A DNA stretch of 64,000 nt from Eledone cirrhosa (lineage: Eukaryota > Mollusca > Cephalopoda > Octopoda > Eledonidae): contig OZ024745.1 in NCBI GenBank assembly GCA_964016885.1, positions 56,836,300 through 56,900,299 of the forward strand. The letters run 5' to 3'. This document shows positions 24,000 to 37,044 of the stretch, piece by piece. How positions within the stretch are numbered: position 1 is the stretch's first letter; each line of letters opens with the position of its first letter. A program made the translations under genes and the position numbers. The notes under the pieces were generated by a model. That model searched no databases. It saw only the letters and a list, made by a program, of their open reading frames with translations, and was not told the origin of the DNA.

Positions 24000-25725
24000 T
24001 AAATTGTAGAAAAACAAGGTTTTACATTAAATCTTTCTTTAACCTCAACAATCGTTTCTTTCCAGGTGAGAAGCTTGTATATATATATTTATATATATAT
24101 ATATATAAACAATGAAACAATCAGTTATACTTAATTAATAATTATTGACATATTACATAAACACATCAGCCGACATCAGGAATATTTAGAAGGAGAACAT
24201 TTAGCACAACACCTAACATGCAAATTACCAAATAATGAATATAGGTAAGCAAAGAAAAGAAAGCAGACAAAGTGGATGCAAGGAAATAGTGGCAATTACA
24301 GTGAAGTAGTATTTAGTAGCCTTTGGAGGCACAAGGCCGGAGAGTTTTGTCCTGTGAGCGTTGGATAAACAATAGTACTATGGTAATATCTAACATATTG
24401 AGAGAGAGAGAAAAACAGCTAATTTAAAACCTATAACAGTAATTAAGTATTTGTATTAAGTAATTAAGTGTTTGTATTAATAGATGTGCAATAGTTAAGT
24501 TCATTATTATTATTATCAAATATGTTACTCACTCAGATATAACAGAAAATCAGGAGCATAGACTTAACCATGCATGATTATCTATGAGCGTGCGCAATTA
24601 CTATGTTTAGCAGTAAATTCAAAACATAAAAAGGTGATATGCATTCCGGGAGGTGTCTATAGGCGTAATGCAATTTGTGTAATATGTTGCCCGGTGTTAC
24701 AGCGTAACTAAGTATATTTACGTTACTTAATCACGTTCCTTAAAAATCACCGGGTTATTGGCTGGTAATTTGAATTACATATGCAAATTTGTATTCACAT
24801 ATAAAAATATATATAATAAAATATATACGCCCGCATATATAATTACACTTATGACTATGGGGTATACAGTGTAGGTGGTATAAGACAAAAATCCTCCCAT
24901 CATAATATCCAGCCGTAATTGATTATTGCATTTATGTATTAATGTATTTAAGTACGAGGAAGTCAAAGTTACACCTAAAGGACTAATAAACAACAATTAT
25001 ATGTTGTGTAAGTTAGGAAGAAATAGGTAAGTTGTTTTTAAAAGTATTGATAACTAGCAGCTCATTCATCACACTCGTAATATGTTTCCTATAGTAAGTT
25101 AATCTAGTTATTATTTGGTTGAGTTTCACCTATTAGGTGTTAAGTTAAATCATTATAAATATGCATATAGGCACATACACATACACACACACGGACAGAT
25201 ATATATATATATCCTTATATAAAAACACATATTATATAGTGGGTGCAATGATAAGTAATCGTAGATGAAACATGATAAAAAGAGTGGCTGGGTTACGATG
25301 ATAGGCCTTAAAAGGCTTTAGTGATATAGTATTGTCAAGAAAAGTAGTTTAGTGTATTTAAGACTCGGTGAAGGAGAACAGCTTAAAGTTAACATGGTCT
25401 GCCAATTATGTTAATAATTACTATATTGAAATAAATGGGTCAAAGTCGCTTTAAGATGCGGAATGATTTTAAATTAAAACTGTGAAGTACTTATGAATTA
25501 AAAATGCTGAGATATGTAGGTTGATATTTTCTATGGTAGGCAGAGTAGGAATTTTATGTAGGCAAGTGGGAAGGACCTCATATATTCTGTTTAAGATAAG
25601 CGCATTAGATTTAAAAATTAAGAAGCATTCTGTGGGGCACAGATTTCACATATGGATTCGTGGCTAGTATACATGGGCAGATTTAAGAATATTACAATTA
25701 ATAGATTATTCAATATTGCCTTTTC
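24000..25725. other. AT-rich unique DNA, no gene seen
   Basis: No reading frame or repeat recognised beyond short TA and CA runs (24080-24108, 25165-25215). Confidence 0.6.
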
Positions 25726-25727
25726 AC

Positions 25728-25940
<213 letters not shown>

Positions 25941-25989
25941 GTAAAAAAGAAATGAAAAACAAGACGGCACAGTACATGGACGAAATATA

Positions 25990-26780
25990 TTAGTTTAACG
26001 CCTGGATTACCAGGAACTGGGGTTTTAACGTTTCGGACACTAGTTTTTATTCAGCAGAGTTACAAATAGAAGATAAATATTAAGTAAAGAGTGATAAGAG
26101 GAAGGAACGGAGAAAAATAAGGAAACAAAGATGGGGAGTAAAAAACACAACATACGTGCGCATTCAGTCGGCCATCCTGGAGCGTTAGGGAGGTTCGGAT
26201 TAGTGGCAATCAATGTATATGTGAATGTGAGTATGCATGCGTGCGGTGGTGTGTGCATCTGTGTTTGTGAGCGTGTTCGTGCGTTTCTGTGCGTGTGCGA
26301 ATGTGTGGATGCCTGAGTGAGCGTGCGTGCGTGAACTGACCGACATAAAGGAGTGTATAAGAATGTATATAAATTGCTATATATACGTACATAAACACAT
26401 GCACAACAGCAGCCGAGAGACGGAGAGTGTGTAGAAAAGATGATGTAGCGAAAATGGAAGCAACCTGTATATATGATCATTCTACTCACAGGGCTGAAGA
26501 GTATGTTTGAATCATTGCAAATGAATCGAATATTATTACTGATAATCGAAAAACTCAGATTTACATTTCTTGTATTCAGCCATGGAGAGCGATGAAACTA
26601 TTTGTTATATATATATATATATATATATAAAACCCTCTCTCTTATTTATTATACTAAAACTCCATACGGAGAAAATCCTAAGGAACACAAATCGTGGAGT
26701 GCTTCTAGAATGTTTAAAAGAAAGTTAGCAGATGTTTGAACAACCACATTTCTTCAATGAAATAAAAACTATATATATAT
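25990..26780. other. Unique DNA with a hammerhead-like trace at its start
   Basis: 25999-26060 on the minus strand reads ctgctgaataaa, then 'ggacaccg'-type spacing and gtccGAAAcgtt, then a short hairpin (ttcctggtaatccagg). It looks like a conserved repeat end, but the core deviates (CTGCTGA) and stem II is unclear. The rest is unique sequence with GT-rich patches and a TA run at 26608-26629. Confidence 0.4.
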
Positions 26781-26789
26781 ATATATATA

Positions 26790-26960
26790 CACACGATCGG
26801 GATGGTTGTTAGCGCATGGCTTACCATATCGTAAGGCAGTGCGTTTCATAATTGGATTGAGTTGCACTAGTTCTGTGAGGTTTCATTATTACATGTCATT
26901 TATTTAAGAGGAGCTCTGGCGTTCGGCCAACACGTGCCATAATGCAAAATCGGGAGTAAA
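26790..26960 (+). mobile_element. Degraded tRNA-derived SINE head
   Basis: The segment gatggttgttagcgcatggc followed by 'ttaccatatcgtaaggcag' resembles the A-box half of a tRNA-derived SINE head seen in cephalopod DNA. The B-box half is degraded. Orientation plus. Confidence 0.45.
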
Positions 26961-26964
26961 ATGG

Positions 26965-28115
26965 ATGAAATATAAATAGATAATGTTGTTTTGTGTATGT
27001 GTGTATGTGTGTATGCGTGTATGTGTATGTTTGTGTGAGTGTGCGTTTGTGCGAGTGTGTGTTTTTGTGTGATTTATATCTAAGTTTTTTTTAATTCAAT
27101 ATCTCGACATTCAAGAATAGAACACGTCATATGTGCAAATATTTAACATGCATTTGTTTACCAATAGTCTTTTTTCTTTCCCTATTTTTACAATATTAAA
27201 TGTTTACGTTTTAAACTATTTCCTATATAAATGAACGGCAAGAATATTTTATTTTCTTCAATAGACAATATATTAGGCACATACGCATAAAATCAGCCAA
27301 ACTGCTTACGTGACACTAGAAATTTTCAATAACTTGTAACATCGCCTTACATAAAGGAAAAGATCTGTGTTAACATACAACGCAGATTTCACTATATGGT
27401 GGCTTGCTATTGAGAACTGGATCTTACATTAACACCTGGAGTCATGTAACTTTACTACAACCACTTATCCGCCTTCCGAACAATAGTCTTCGTTTTAACG
27501 ATTCTGTGTGTACTCTGTTCTCATTTAATGTTTCTTCTATTATTGTTTTTCATTTTAATTTCTATTATATGATATTTCAGAATCTGGAAAACGTTATCTG
27601 ATCCTTTACATATATAGCTATAGAGAAACTTCCTAATATATCGGTAGCGGGCTGATGACGTTCGTCACCCTCATTACAGTAATTGGTGTAGTTTTGCTTC
27701 TGATATATGGAAAGAATTTTGGATATAGTTCTGAAAGTGTGTCTAGTGGGTTGCGTAACTAAATGCTGAAGTTGAGTTTAGGTTTACAGATAATATTTGC
27801 TATATTTTGTAGATAGCTTTAGTTTTGAATTGTTTCCTTTGCGTTACTGTTTGTATATTTGACATTGGCTGAGAGAAATGTGTATTTAGATAGACATATA
27901 GATATGTGGCAAGACGGATAAATAAACATGTAATGTTTCTTAAAAACAGAACATTGTTCTCTGTGCAGTTATCTATGTTTATCGCCACTGCGAATTTTTA
28001 TAAAGAACGTTTTGTTTTGGATGCTAAACCTGACGTTTATCTCATAATGATTACTTGAAAATAGAGTAATTTCTTATTAATTCATTTTTTTCTGATTTCT
28101 GTCTCTTTAGGATAT
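26965..28115. other. AT-rich unique DNA, no gene seen
   Basis: Nothing recognised apart from a GT-rich run near 27000-27070. Confidence 0.6.
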
Positions 28116-28121
28116 CTCGTT

Positions 28122-28129
28122 CGTCTACA

Positions 28130-28176
<47 letters not shown>

Positions 28177-28195
28177 CACCACCACCACCACCACA

Positions 28196-28294
<99 letters not shown>

Positions 28295-28297
28295 GCT
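28122..28297 (+). repeat. (TAC)n microsatellite with (CAC)n interior
   Basis: About 175 bp of TAC/ACT triplets interrupted by a CAC block at about 28174-28206. Serine-rich minus-strand frames are repeat translations. Confidence 0.97.
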
Positions 28298-28556
28298 GCT
28301 ATTTTTTTTTTTCATTCTTCTTTTATTATTTGACGCACACGTGTGAAGACAGTACACATCTGCGGGGGAAAAGGTTCGTAACTTTAAGCTGTTTTTAAAG
28401 TGTCATTTTTTTGTATTTTCTTGTCGTTAACGAAACATATGGTACACATCTTGGTTTCAAGAGAGGGATACCTCTAAATATTCGGGCTTTAAGCCTGAAT
28501 ATTCAGATTTAATTTTAAAAACTTCGAAAAAAATCGCTTCCCCACCAAAAAAAAAC

Positions 28557-29391
28557 ATGGATATTTTCGACCTTGAAACGGTAAACAACGTTCAGGTCAA
28601 AAGTTTAAAAGCAGCCACTGTAGATTTCACCACGACTACGACGGCTACAGTCATGCCTGTCGTCCACTCTACTGAATGTGAAGGCAAAACTCAAAAGCTA
28701 CCATCACAACCTTCTGTGTTAGCAACAGTATCATTTGAAAACGACATCACCACCACCACCGCCGCCACCGCCACAACAACAACAACAACTCAGAGCAATA
28801 ACGACAATAACACCGACAGCTTCAATGTAAACACAGATGGCGGTGGTAACAGCAACAACAAACAAAACAACAACAAAAAACACCAATAACAATAGCAAGA
28901 ATGACAACACCAACAGCAAGAGCATCAGAAGCACCACATTTGCTGCAGCAGCAGCAAAAACAGAGCGCTTATTGGATTTTCATATTAGCGATAAAGACGA
29001 ACAGTTGGCCCAGGCGTGGAGGCTAATTAAACAGGAGAAGTCCTGGGTTAACCTGACCATCCAGGACGGGGCAATATCGGCCATACAAAGGAGGGCGGTG
29101 TACTTTCGATGTATTTCGGTGCAGACACGAAAAGTGGAACTTGCCAGCCAAGCAGAGGTCGAGGCTGCTTTGGAGTACATCGGAAGTAACATAGAGTATA
29201 AAGCGAGAGGCAAACAGTTCGGTACCATCTCGGTACTGTTCAAAACCGAGGCCCTCGCTATTAAGCACTCGGTGACCCCCTGCAGAACGGAACGCATTAT
29301 CATGCATCCGTCCTACATGGGTAAAAGGGCAGTAAAGGTCCGCATTCCCTGCATCCCACCAGGAATGAACATATGGTGGCAGCTGGGATGA
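28557..29391 (+). pseudogene. Tx1-like LINE ORF1 remnant
   Basis: The frame begins MDIFDLETVNNVQ at 28557 and runs through a Thr/Asn/Gln-rich stretch with CAC and ACA triplet expansion. A shift near 28850 leads into a frame that remains open to 29391. The second part is well-ordered (LLDFHISDKDEQLAQAWRL, SWVNLTIQDGAISAIQRRAV, ALEYIGSNIEYKARGKQFG, RAVKVRIPCIPPGMN) and probably represents the RNA-binding gag-like protein of the LINE. No zinc knuckle is visible before it ends. I infer the function from its position upstream of the endonuclease and RT. Confidence 0.6.
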
Positions 29392-29479
29392 GTAATCGAG
29401 GAAGGAACAGACACTACCCTCCTGGATATCAAATGGATATGCGGAATGGATTTGGAGATTATTCTACAAATGAAACCGG

Positions 29480-29875
29480 AGGACATGAACAACATCCTGG
29501 ATTTTGCCCGTCTACGAACCTACAGGCGCCGGACGACCGGACTTCTTTAGGCGCCTGGAGACCTTTCTGGGTACGTCTCGCCCTTTAATGTTAGCGGGGG
29601 ACTGGAATGGCATCTTAGACGCACGCTGGGATTGTGTGGGAGTAGCCGATAGGAGCGGGGGGTGCAAAAGCTTCAAGCACCTAGTCAGCCAGTTCCAATT
29701 GTCTGACATGTATCGACTAGATTTCCCAAATTTGCCAGTATGGACATGGACCAAACGAATGGGGTCATCTAGATCGTATATAGACAGGATCTTCATTAGG
29801 AAAATAGATAGAATAGTGTAGGCTGCCCACTTTTTAAAACGGTTGCCTATTCCGATCACAAATTTGTAATCTGTA
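29480..29875 (+). pseudogene. Tx1-like LINE apurinic-type endonuclease, N-terminus deleted
   Basis: The frame gives PDFFRRLETFLGTSRP, the catalytic-type LAGDWNGILD, WTWTKRMGSSRSYIDRIF, then after a stop VAYSDHKFV, the final S-D-H motif near 29840. These are the G-D-x-N, Y-I-D-R and S-D-H blocks of the exonuclease-endonuclease-phosphatase fold used by LINEs to nick target DNA. The first half of the domain (N-terminal strand and glutamate) is missing. The second copy at 55.8-56.2 kb retains part of it. Confidence 0.75.
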
Positions 29876-30099
29876 CGGTCGACCTAGATAAAACGCATAA
29901 ATTAGGATCGGGTTACTGGAAGCTGAACATGTGATTTCCGACACGTAAGGCTTACAGGGACCGAGTCAACAATTTAGTTAAGCAAAAGTTGACGGGGGGG
30001 GGGGGATTATAAAAAACAGCTGGTGGTGGTGTGGGGGGGGGGGGCTCTCAAAAGAAAGATTAGAGTAACTTCGATAGAATTCAGCAAAGAACTAGCGTT

Positions 30100-31438
30100 A
30101 GAGCAAAAATAGAAAGGAGGGGGAGCTGGTAGATAAGTTAGACGAGGCTATTTGTAGTGGCATTGCAACTGACGTGCTAGCGGCGAGAATGGCATTAGAA
30201 CATTTCATCAATGCAAAACACGAAGGTTGCATTGTCAGAGTTAAGGCGCGTGCGCTGAGAAACGAGGGAACCAAAGCTGTTCGATGGGCCCGCGTGGGGG
30301 AGGCGCAGTGTGGTAATAAAACCACAATTCGGTCTTTGGCGAACCGAGATGGACACGAGATAAGCGATTCCAAGCGGATGTGTGAGGCTTTTCGCCAGCA
30401 CTTTGCTCGGTTGTTCGGGGAGAGAGGCGAGTCAGAGAGCGTAGCGGATTTCAGTCCCTACCTTGACGGCTTGCCGCGCATCTCGACGGTCGACGCCGAG
30501 CGCTGCGAAAGGCCTATTACTTCAGCCGAAATTCAGGACGCCTTTGCCGGCTGCATGAGGCGCAGGTCACCCGGTTTGGATGGCCTGCCCTACGAGCTTT
30601 ACATAAATATGCCAGGCTTGTTCTCCGATCTCCTCGAAGCACTCCACTGCAACTGGCAGCAGAATGGGTGTATTCCCAGTTCTGTGAGCAGGGGAGTGGT
30701 GACGCTGATAAAGACGAGAACAAGAGGGATAGATTAGACTACTTCAGGCCCATAACTCTGCTCAACACAGAGTTTAAGATTTTGGCCAAGGTGATAGCAA
30801 AGAGATTGGCGCTTGTCGTCGAGGATTTGGTTGGGGCGGCGCAAACTTGCGCCATCACAGCCAGGTCCATACACGACAATCTCCACCTCATGCGATACAT
30901 CATAGAGAGGGTAGGGTGTAAACCTGGCTTTAGTGGGGCACTGATCAATTTAGATCAATCGAAAGCATTCGATAGGGTCGACCATCTGTATCTGGAGTTT
31001 GTCCTCAGAGCAGCTGGCTTCGGCTCTGTCTTCAGAAGCTGGATCGTTGCAATGCACAGAGACACACGCTCGGTGTTCAAGGTTAATGGCCACCTCTCGG
31101 AACTATTTCGGCTCTCCCACTCGGTTCGTCAAGGGTGCGCTCTCTCTTCCCTTCTGTACGTATTGACTCAAGAACCTTTACTGCGGAAGCTGGAGCTGTT
31201 GCAGGGCATGCCGCTCGAACCGGGACGTGGAAGGGCGATGTCGGCTTATGCGGACGACATCACCGTCATGGTGTCGAACACCTCAGAGATCGAGGTGGTC
31301 GGCACCTTATTGAAGGAATATGAAAGGGTGACAGGAGCCAAACTTAACCCGGAAAAGTCGGTGGGCTTGCAGCTCCGAACCTGGAGAGGCAGGCCTATGT
31401 CGTCCAACAGCGTCGTGGGGCGCTGGACGGACCGGTAA
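30100..31438 (+). pseudogene. Tx1-like LINE reverse transcriptase domain
   Basis: From about 30174 the frame covers FRQHFARLFGERG and RSPGLDGLPYELY. A frameshift near 30700 leads to DYFRPITLLNTEFKILAKVI, GALINLDQSKAFDRVDH (motif A Asp), HSVRQGCALSSLLYV (motif B) and SAYADDITVMV (motif C, YADD at 31247-31258), then GAKLNPEKS. All catalytic aspartates are present, but the frameshifts and an early stop at 31436 disable it. It copies the element RNA at a nicked target by target-primed reverse transcription. Confidence 0.85.
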
Positions 31439-31439
31439 A

Positions 31440-32495
31440 GTTGCTCAGGGTTTGATTCGGACCAGACCTCCAGGTAGAAAGTATTTGGGACGAGGTAACG
31501 AGCAGAGTAACCTGTCTCAACCAAAAATGGGCTGGGAGGAAGCTATCACTGAAAGGTCGCGTGGAGGTGGAAAATGCGTACATCGCATCCGTCATCTACT
31601 ACCGCCTGACCGACGTCCCTTGCCCCCGTCTGCGCCTCGTCAAGTTGGAACGGCTCCTCTTCAAATTCTTGTGGAGGGGACAAGTTCCGTTGGTGAGGCG
31701 GTCCATCTGCGGAGGGCTGGGCATGCCGTGGCTAATGATGCACAGATATGCGTTGAGGCTGCGACATCTCCAGATATTCTGCCACAACGGTGAACAGGTG
31801 TGGTCGCCGTTTATCAGCCGGGCCTTTCAGCAGCACTCACTTTCCGCAGCACTCACTTTCCTCTACCAAGCGGGCAATGCGATCAGTGGAACTTCCACTC
31901 TCGAGTTTTATAGAGGATTAGTGGTGGGGAAGTGCGATGATGCACTCGGAGAAGCTTTGGACCTCGACGAAGTCGAACTGACCAGTCTATACCGGAGGAC
32001 TTTCGAGCCGGGGACGATGGACAATTTCCAGAAATCCCTCGCTTCGCAGTGTTACCAGGGGGGGGGGGGGGGGGGGGGCACTGCCGGCTCGGGATAAAAT
32101 CTACAAGCACGGAAGTGCTGTCAGACGGACCTGCCCAAGATGCGCACAGAACCACGAAACCGTTCTGCACGCACTTGTCCAATGTCCGTGCATTACTGAC
32201 TTGTGGAGTTATGTCGAACAGCTACTGTCGCGTGTGGTACGAATCCGGCTATCGGCCGAGTCCATAGTGAAGATCGACCCACCGCCTTCCTTAGGTCAGG
32301 AAGAGCAGGAAATTTTCCTCTGTCTGGTGGCAGTTGCGAAAGAGGTTATATGGTGGACCAGGTTAAAAGGACTAAAGACAGACCCTTTTCTCTTCGGCCA
32401 ATCCCTCATCAACTTCTTCAAGTTTCACCTGGAAAGGAAGGTGAGGGTGGAGAGAGAAGTGCTACCCCCAGTACATTTTCTAAAAGGTGGATGAA
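31440..32495 (+). pseudogene. Tx1-like LINE ORF2 C-terminal region
   Basis: Continues in a shifted frame: RKLSLKGRVEVENAYIASVI, RLLFKFLWRGQVPLV, GGLGMPWLMMHRYALRLRHL. After an 18-G run (32060-32077) it continues CPRCAQNHETVLHALVQCP (a CCHC-like knuckle common at the C-terminus of L1/Tx1 elements), then LWSYVEQLL and SLINFFKFHLERK, with a stop near 32493. The G run causes a frame change. Confidence 0.75.
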
Positions 32496-32877
32496 TGTGG
32501 CGAGAATGGCTCGTGCGAATGGGCCTACTCTGACCATGCACCTATAGGCTAGCTAACTCGAGGAGTGTGATGCTCTCCCTGAGTGCCCTAGAAGTGCAGG
32601 GTGGTTCAGGATTGGTGAGGTACCCGAGTTACCCCAAGGTTGTCCACCCCCTATAGGGCAATTTATTTTGTTATATGTATGCATAGTTTATTTTATATTC
32701 TTATATCTTCATTGTTAAATTAGTCTTGCCATTGTGCACTTTTACTCGACCTTATTGTAAACCCCCACTGTCCCTGTCTTTGTATTGTCCCCTACATGTC
32801 GGCCCTTGTGGCTAATAAATGAAATCATTATTATCATTATTGTTATAAAAAGAAAATATTATTATTATAAATTTGTA

Positions 32878-33065
32878 TGTGGATTGGCAGTATCGGTAGA
32901 GGGTCGGACGGCATGGTTTGACGCATCGAGTTACGGCCCTTGCCATTCTGAGTTCAAATCCCACCGAGGTTAACTTTTCTTTTCATCCTTACGGGGTCGA
33001 TAAAATAAAGTACCGGTAATGCACTGAGTAATTTCTGGCTTTGTGCCAAAAACTAGAAACAATTA
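32878..33065 (+). mobile_element. Cephalopod SINE, short subfamily (array copy 1)
   Basis: Full length from ggattggcagtatcggtaga to 'gaaacaattattattata'. B-box-like gagttcaaatccc at about 32949. It lies directly at the end of the Tx1-like LINE, starting after its ATT-rich tail. Confidence 0.9.
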
Positions 33066-33069
33066 TTAT

Positions 33070-33520
33070 TATAAATTTTTATTTTTTGCGCTTTAACTAA
33101 TTTTTTTTTCTGTTAATGCGTTTTTCCTTTTTTTTCCTTTTTATTTTTCGCTTCATATCTCAAATGTATGCTTGCAGTATTTTTTGTTATAATCATGTAT
33201 TAAAAAAAGAAAATAATATCAACTAATAATCTATTCAGATATAAATCTTTCAAGGGAGCTATTTAGTCAATATCAGCAAGAGATTATCCGACCACCAACA
33301 GGTGTTTAGTAATTTTATTCACTGTATTTTATTGTCTTTTTATATTCCATCACATTCTCTATGGAATCATCATAAATATGTAGCCCCTCCTGATAGAATC
33401 ACCGCCAAAATCAACAACATAATTACCACTAAAACCAAAACTATAAACAAGTGCACATCAATACTAACACTGTTTTAAAAATGCACCGCATCATCATTGT
33501 CATTATTATTATAATGAATT
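33070..33520. other. AT-rich spacer
   Basis: Unique AT-rich sequence between SINE copies, with no feature recognised. Confidence 0.5.
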
Positions 33521-33526
33521 CTGCTA

Positions 33527-33732
33527 GATTGGCAGTATCAGTAGTGCATCAGAAACCAGGCTTCGCAGCATAGAGTCGTGACCCTTGACGTTCTGAATTC
33601 AAATCCTGCCGAGGTGAGCTTTGCCCTTCGTCCTTACGGGGTCGATAAAATAAAGCACCAGTAACGTACTGGTGTCGATTTAATCGACTTTCCCCTCCCC
33701 ACAAATTACTCGCCTTGTGCCTATACTACAAA
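33527..33732 (+). mobile_element. Cephalopod SINE, long subfamily (array copy 2)
   Basis: Head gattggcagtatcagtagtg, body with 'cgtccttacggggtcgataa', then the extra gtcgatttaatcgactttc segment and 'ttgtgcctat'. It is preceded by an attattattataatga tail segment typical of this array. Confidence 0.88.
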
Positions 33733-33912
33733 TCGGTAGAGGGTCGGACGCCATGCTTTCCAGCATAGTTACGTCCCTTTACGATCTGAGTTCAAATCCC
33801 GCCGAGGTTGACTTTGCCTTTCATCCTTACGGGGTCGATAAAATAAAGTACCAGTAATGCACTGGATATTTGCTGGCCTTGTGCCTAAAGTAGAAACAAT
33901 TATTATTATAAT
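33733..33912 (+). mobile_element. Cephalopod SINE, short subfamily (array copy 3)
   Basis: Starts inside the head at ggtagagggtcggacgccat, directly joined to copy 2, and ends gaaacaattattattata. The tRNA-like start is missing at the junction. Confidence 0.9.
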
Positions 33913-33917
33913 GAAGG

Positions 33918-34112
33918 GTGGAGGTTTGGCAGTATCGGCAGAGGGTCGGACAACAGGCTTTGCAGCACAGAGTTACGCCCCTTTCTGATCTGAGTTCAAA
34001 TCCTGCCGAGGTTAACTTTGCTTTTCATCCTTACAGGGTCGATAAAATAAAGTACCAGTAATGCACTGGGATAATTGTCGGCCTTGTGCCAAAAGTAGAA
34101 ACAATTATTATT
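33918..34112 (+). mobile_element. Cephalopod SINE, short subfamily (array copy 4)
   Basis: Full head tttggcagtatcggcagagg, with gttcaaatcctgccgaggtt, the catccttacagggtcgataa block and the tail aacaattattattataatga. Confidence 0.9.
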
Positions 34113-34117
34113 ATAAT

Positions 34118-34345
34118 GAAGTCTGGTAGTTTGCAGTATCACTAGTGCATCTTACACCATGCTTCGCGGCATAGAGTTATGCCCCTTGACGTTCTGAGTT
34201 CAAACCCTGCCGAGATGAGCTTTGCCTCTCATGCTTACGGGGTCGATAAAATAAAGTAACAGTTACGCACTGGGGTCAATTTACTCGACTTTAACCTCCA
34301 CACGAAATTGTTGACTTTGTGCCTAAATCAGAAACCATTATAATG
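34118..34345 (+). mobile_element. Cephalopod SINE, long subfamily (array copy 5)
   Basis: Head gtttgcagtatcactagtgc and the extra 'gtcaatttactcgacttta' segment as in copy 2, ending 'aatcagaaaccattataatg'. More diverged than copies 1, 3 and 4. Confidence 0.88.
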
Positions 34346-34349
34346 ATGT

Positions 34350-34935
34350 GTGGTAAGATGTTTACGCATGCACATAACAAACTACTCTCTTCCACTTCCG
34401 CTCTTAGATGCATATGCAACCTCACATGAGCGCGGACATTGTGCCGTTTTGTTTTTATTCGTTTTAAGAATTATATATCCAATAAAAATCAGTTAGTATT
34501 TTATGATATGTGCCAATGAAAACTTTACTTTTTTGTGGTAGTTACCAACTCCAAGTATTAATGTGGGGTGGTCAATAAACATATACATATACAACTGGTC
34601 CGAACACAATGAAACCAAACATCCACTGTCACTGCCACCGTGTCTCTCGCTCTCCCCATCTTTCACTATTATAAGCAAATTGGGCCCACGTGGTGGACGC
34701 CCATGGCCACGGCGAACAGAATTCCGGAGGATGGTGAGGGAGACGCGCTGAAACAGCCATTACAACTCGCGAGGCTCACAACTGAGGGAAGCCAACGCTG
34801 TACCGAGAGTGGTGAGCAGGGATGTGTTCATAGGTCCAAGGACACCAGATGTCTCTACTGCTGCAGGTTCCACCGCAAACCTGTCGGAGAGCGAGCGAAT
34901 TGATTCCACCTAAGAAGATTGTAAGTAACTTGAAT
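34350..34935. other. Mixed unique DNA with a GC-richer fragment
   Basis: 34670-34905 is more GC-rich (cacgtggtggacgcccatgg onward) with a frame RTEFRRMVRET and CLYCCRFHRKPVGE. It may be a remnant of a LINE 3' region, but I cannot identify it. Confidence 0.3.
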
Positions 34936-34939
34936 TACC

Positions 34940-36105
<1,166 letters not shown>

Positions 36106-37040
36106 CGCGCGTGTGTGTGTGTATTTGTGCACGTACAAATACACATGCGCACACTCATACACACACATGCATATATATTATATATATATATATATTCACA
36201 TATAAAATATATATGCACGTTAGGCGTATTACTTTCAAGGGCGGTGCCCCTGCATGACCGCAGCCTGATGGCTGGAACATATAAAAGAGTAAAAGAATAA
36301 TATCTATTATATGTGATGGTTCCTTTTGATGTTGCTGATAGTTTTAAGTTTTTACATATTGTTAAATAATGTAAACCTCGTTCCGCTCGCATGGTACCTT
36401 ATAAATATCTTTCTTTGAATTTTTCTTCTGACTCATTGGCCTTCTTACTTCTGAAAGCCCAAAATCGTTTGGCTATTTCCCAAAATGTTTGTACTGCTTA
36501 TAACTAGATCAGTTGCTAAGCTAACAAATATTACACTAGACGGTTGTTTTAGGTGTATCATAATAACATACATGATATTAACACGTGAAGGTTAAACCCT
36601 GAAAGAACAATAAAAACACATTTACGGAAATGTTTATTAGAAAAAGAATATCCTCCCTTCACAAATTCGTAAACATTTAAATACATAGCATCGCATTGAT
36701 GAAAGATTTTTAATGTGCAATTATGTAATATTTCCTGAATGTTAAGTCTTAGTGAATCGTAATAATCTGACTCCATAGTAAAAGGAAATTATTCCATCGC
36801 ATCTTGAATAAGTTATTTAAGTTGTTCTATAATGACATTTTTTTCCGTTTCTGGGATCACACTGAATTTTTAAATGCAATGAATATTAAATGATAAAAAA
36901 TAGCAATATCTCAAACACATAGAAACACAGAAAGAGAGAAACAGAAAGACATATATATGTGTGTGCGTGTGTACGTGTGTGTGACTGTGTGCGTGTGTGC
37001 ACGTGTTTGTGTGTGTCACACAGCACAGAATACCAAATAT
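36106..37040. other. Microsatellites and AT-rich unique DNA
   Basis: GT/CA/TA microsatellites to about 36210 and again at 36955-37020. The remainder is unique with no gene recognised. Confidence 0.55.
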
Positions 37041-37044
37041 TCAT

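Larger units (their letters stand above)
28557..32880 (+). mobile_element. Tx1-like (L1 superfamily) LINE, nearly full span, inactive
   Basis: A 4.3-kb element in one orientation: a Thr/Asn-rich leader and ORF1 remnant (28557-29391), endonuclease remnant (about 29480-29870), reverse transcriptase (about 30100-31440), C-terminal region with a CCHC-type knuckle (31440-32495), a 3' UTR and a 3' end at about 32820-32875 (taataaatgaaatcattatt followed by ATT-rich repeats). It is markedly more GC-rich than its surroundings. Frameshifts, stops and three poly-G runs make it non-functional. The clade call rests on the ORF2 layout and the style of the RT and knuckle, and no alignment was run. Confidence 0.8.

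Noticed and set aside
25999..26060. Minus-strand segment resembling a hammerhead (CTGCTGA ... gtccGAAAcgtt)
   Set aside because: The core has C in place of A6, no stem II could be drawn, and stem I pairing is absent by eye. Kept only as a note in the unique-DNA entry.
28082..28357. Poly-serine open frame, possible low-complexity protein
   Set aside because: It follows the (TAC)n repeat exactly and has no coding flanks.
32873..34345. tRNA genes suggested by A- and B-box-like segments
   Set aside because: The sequences are tRNA-derived SINE heads, with no complete cloverleaf or anticodon arm and many diverged copies.
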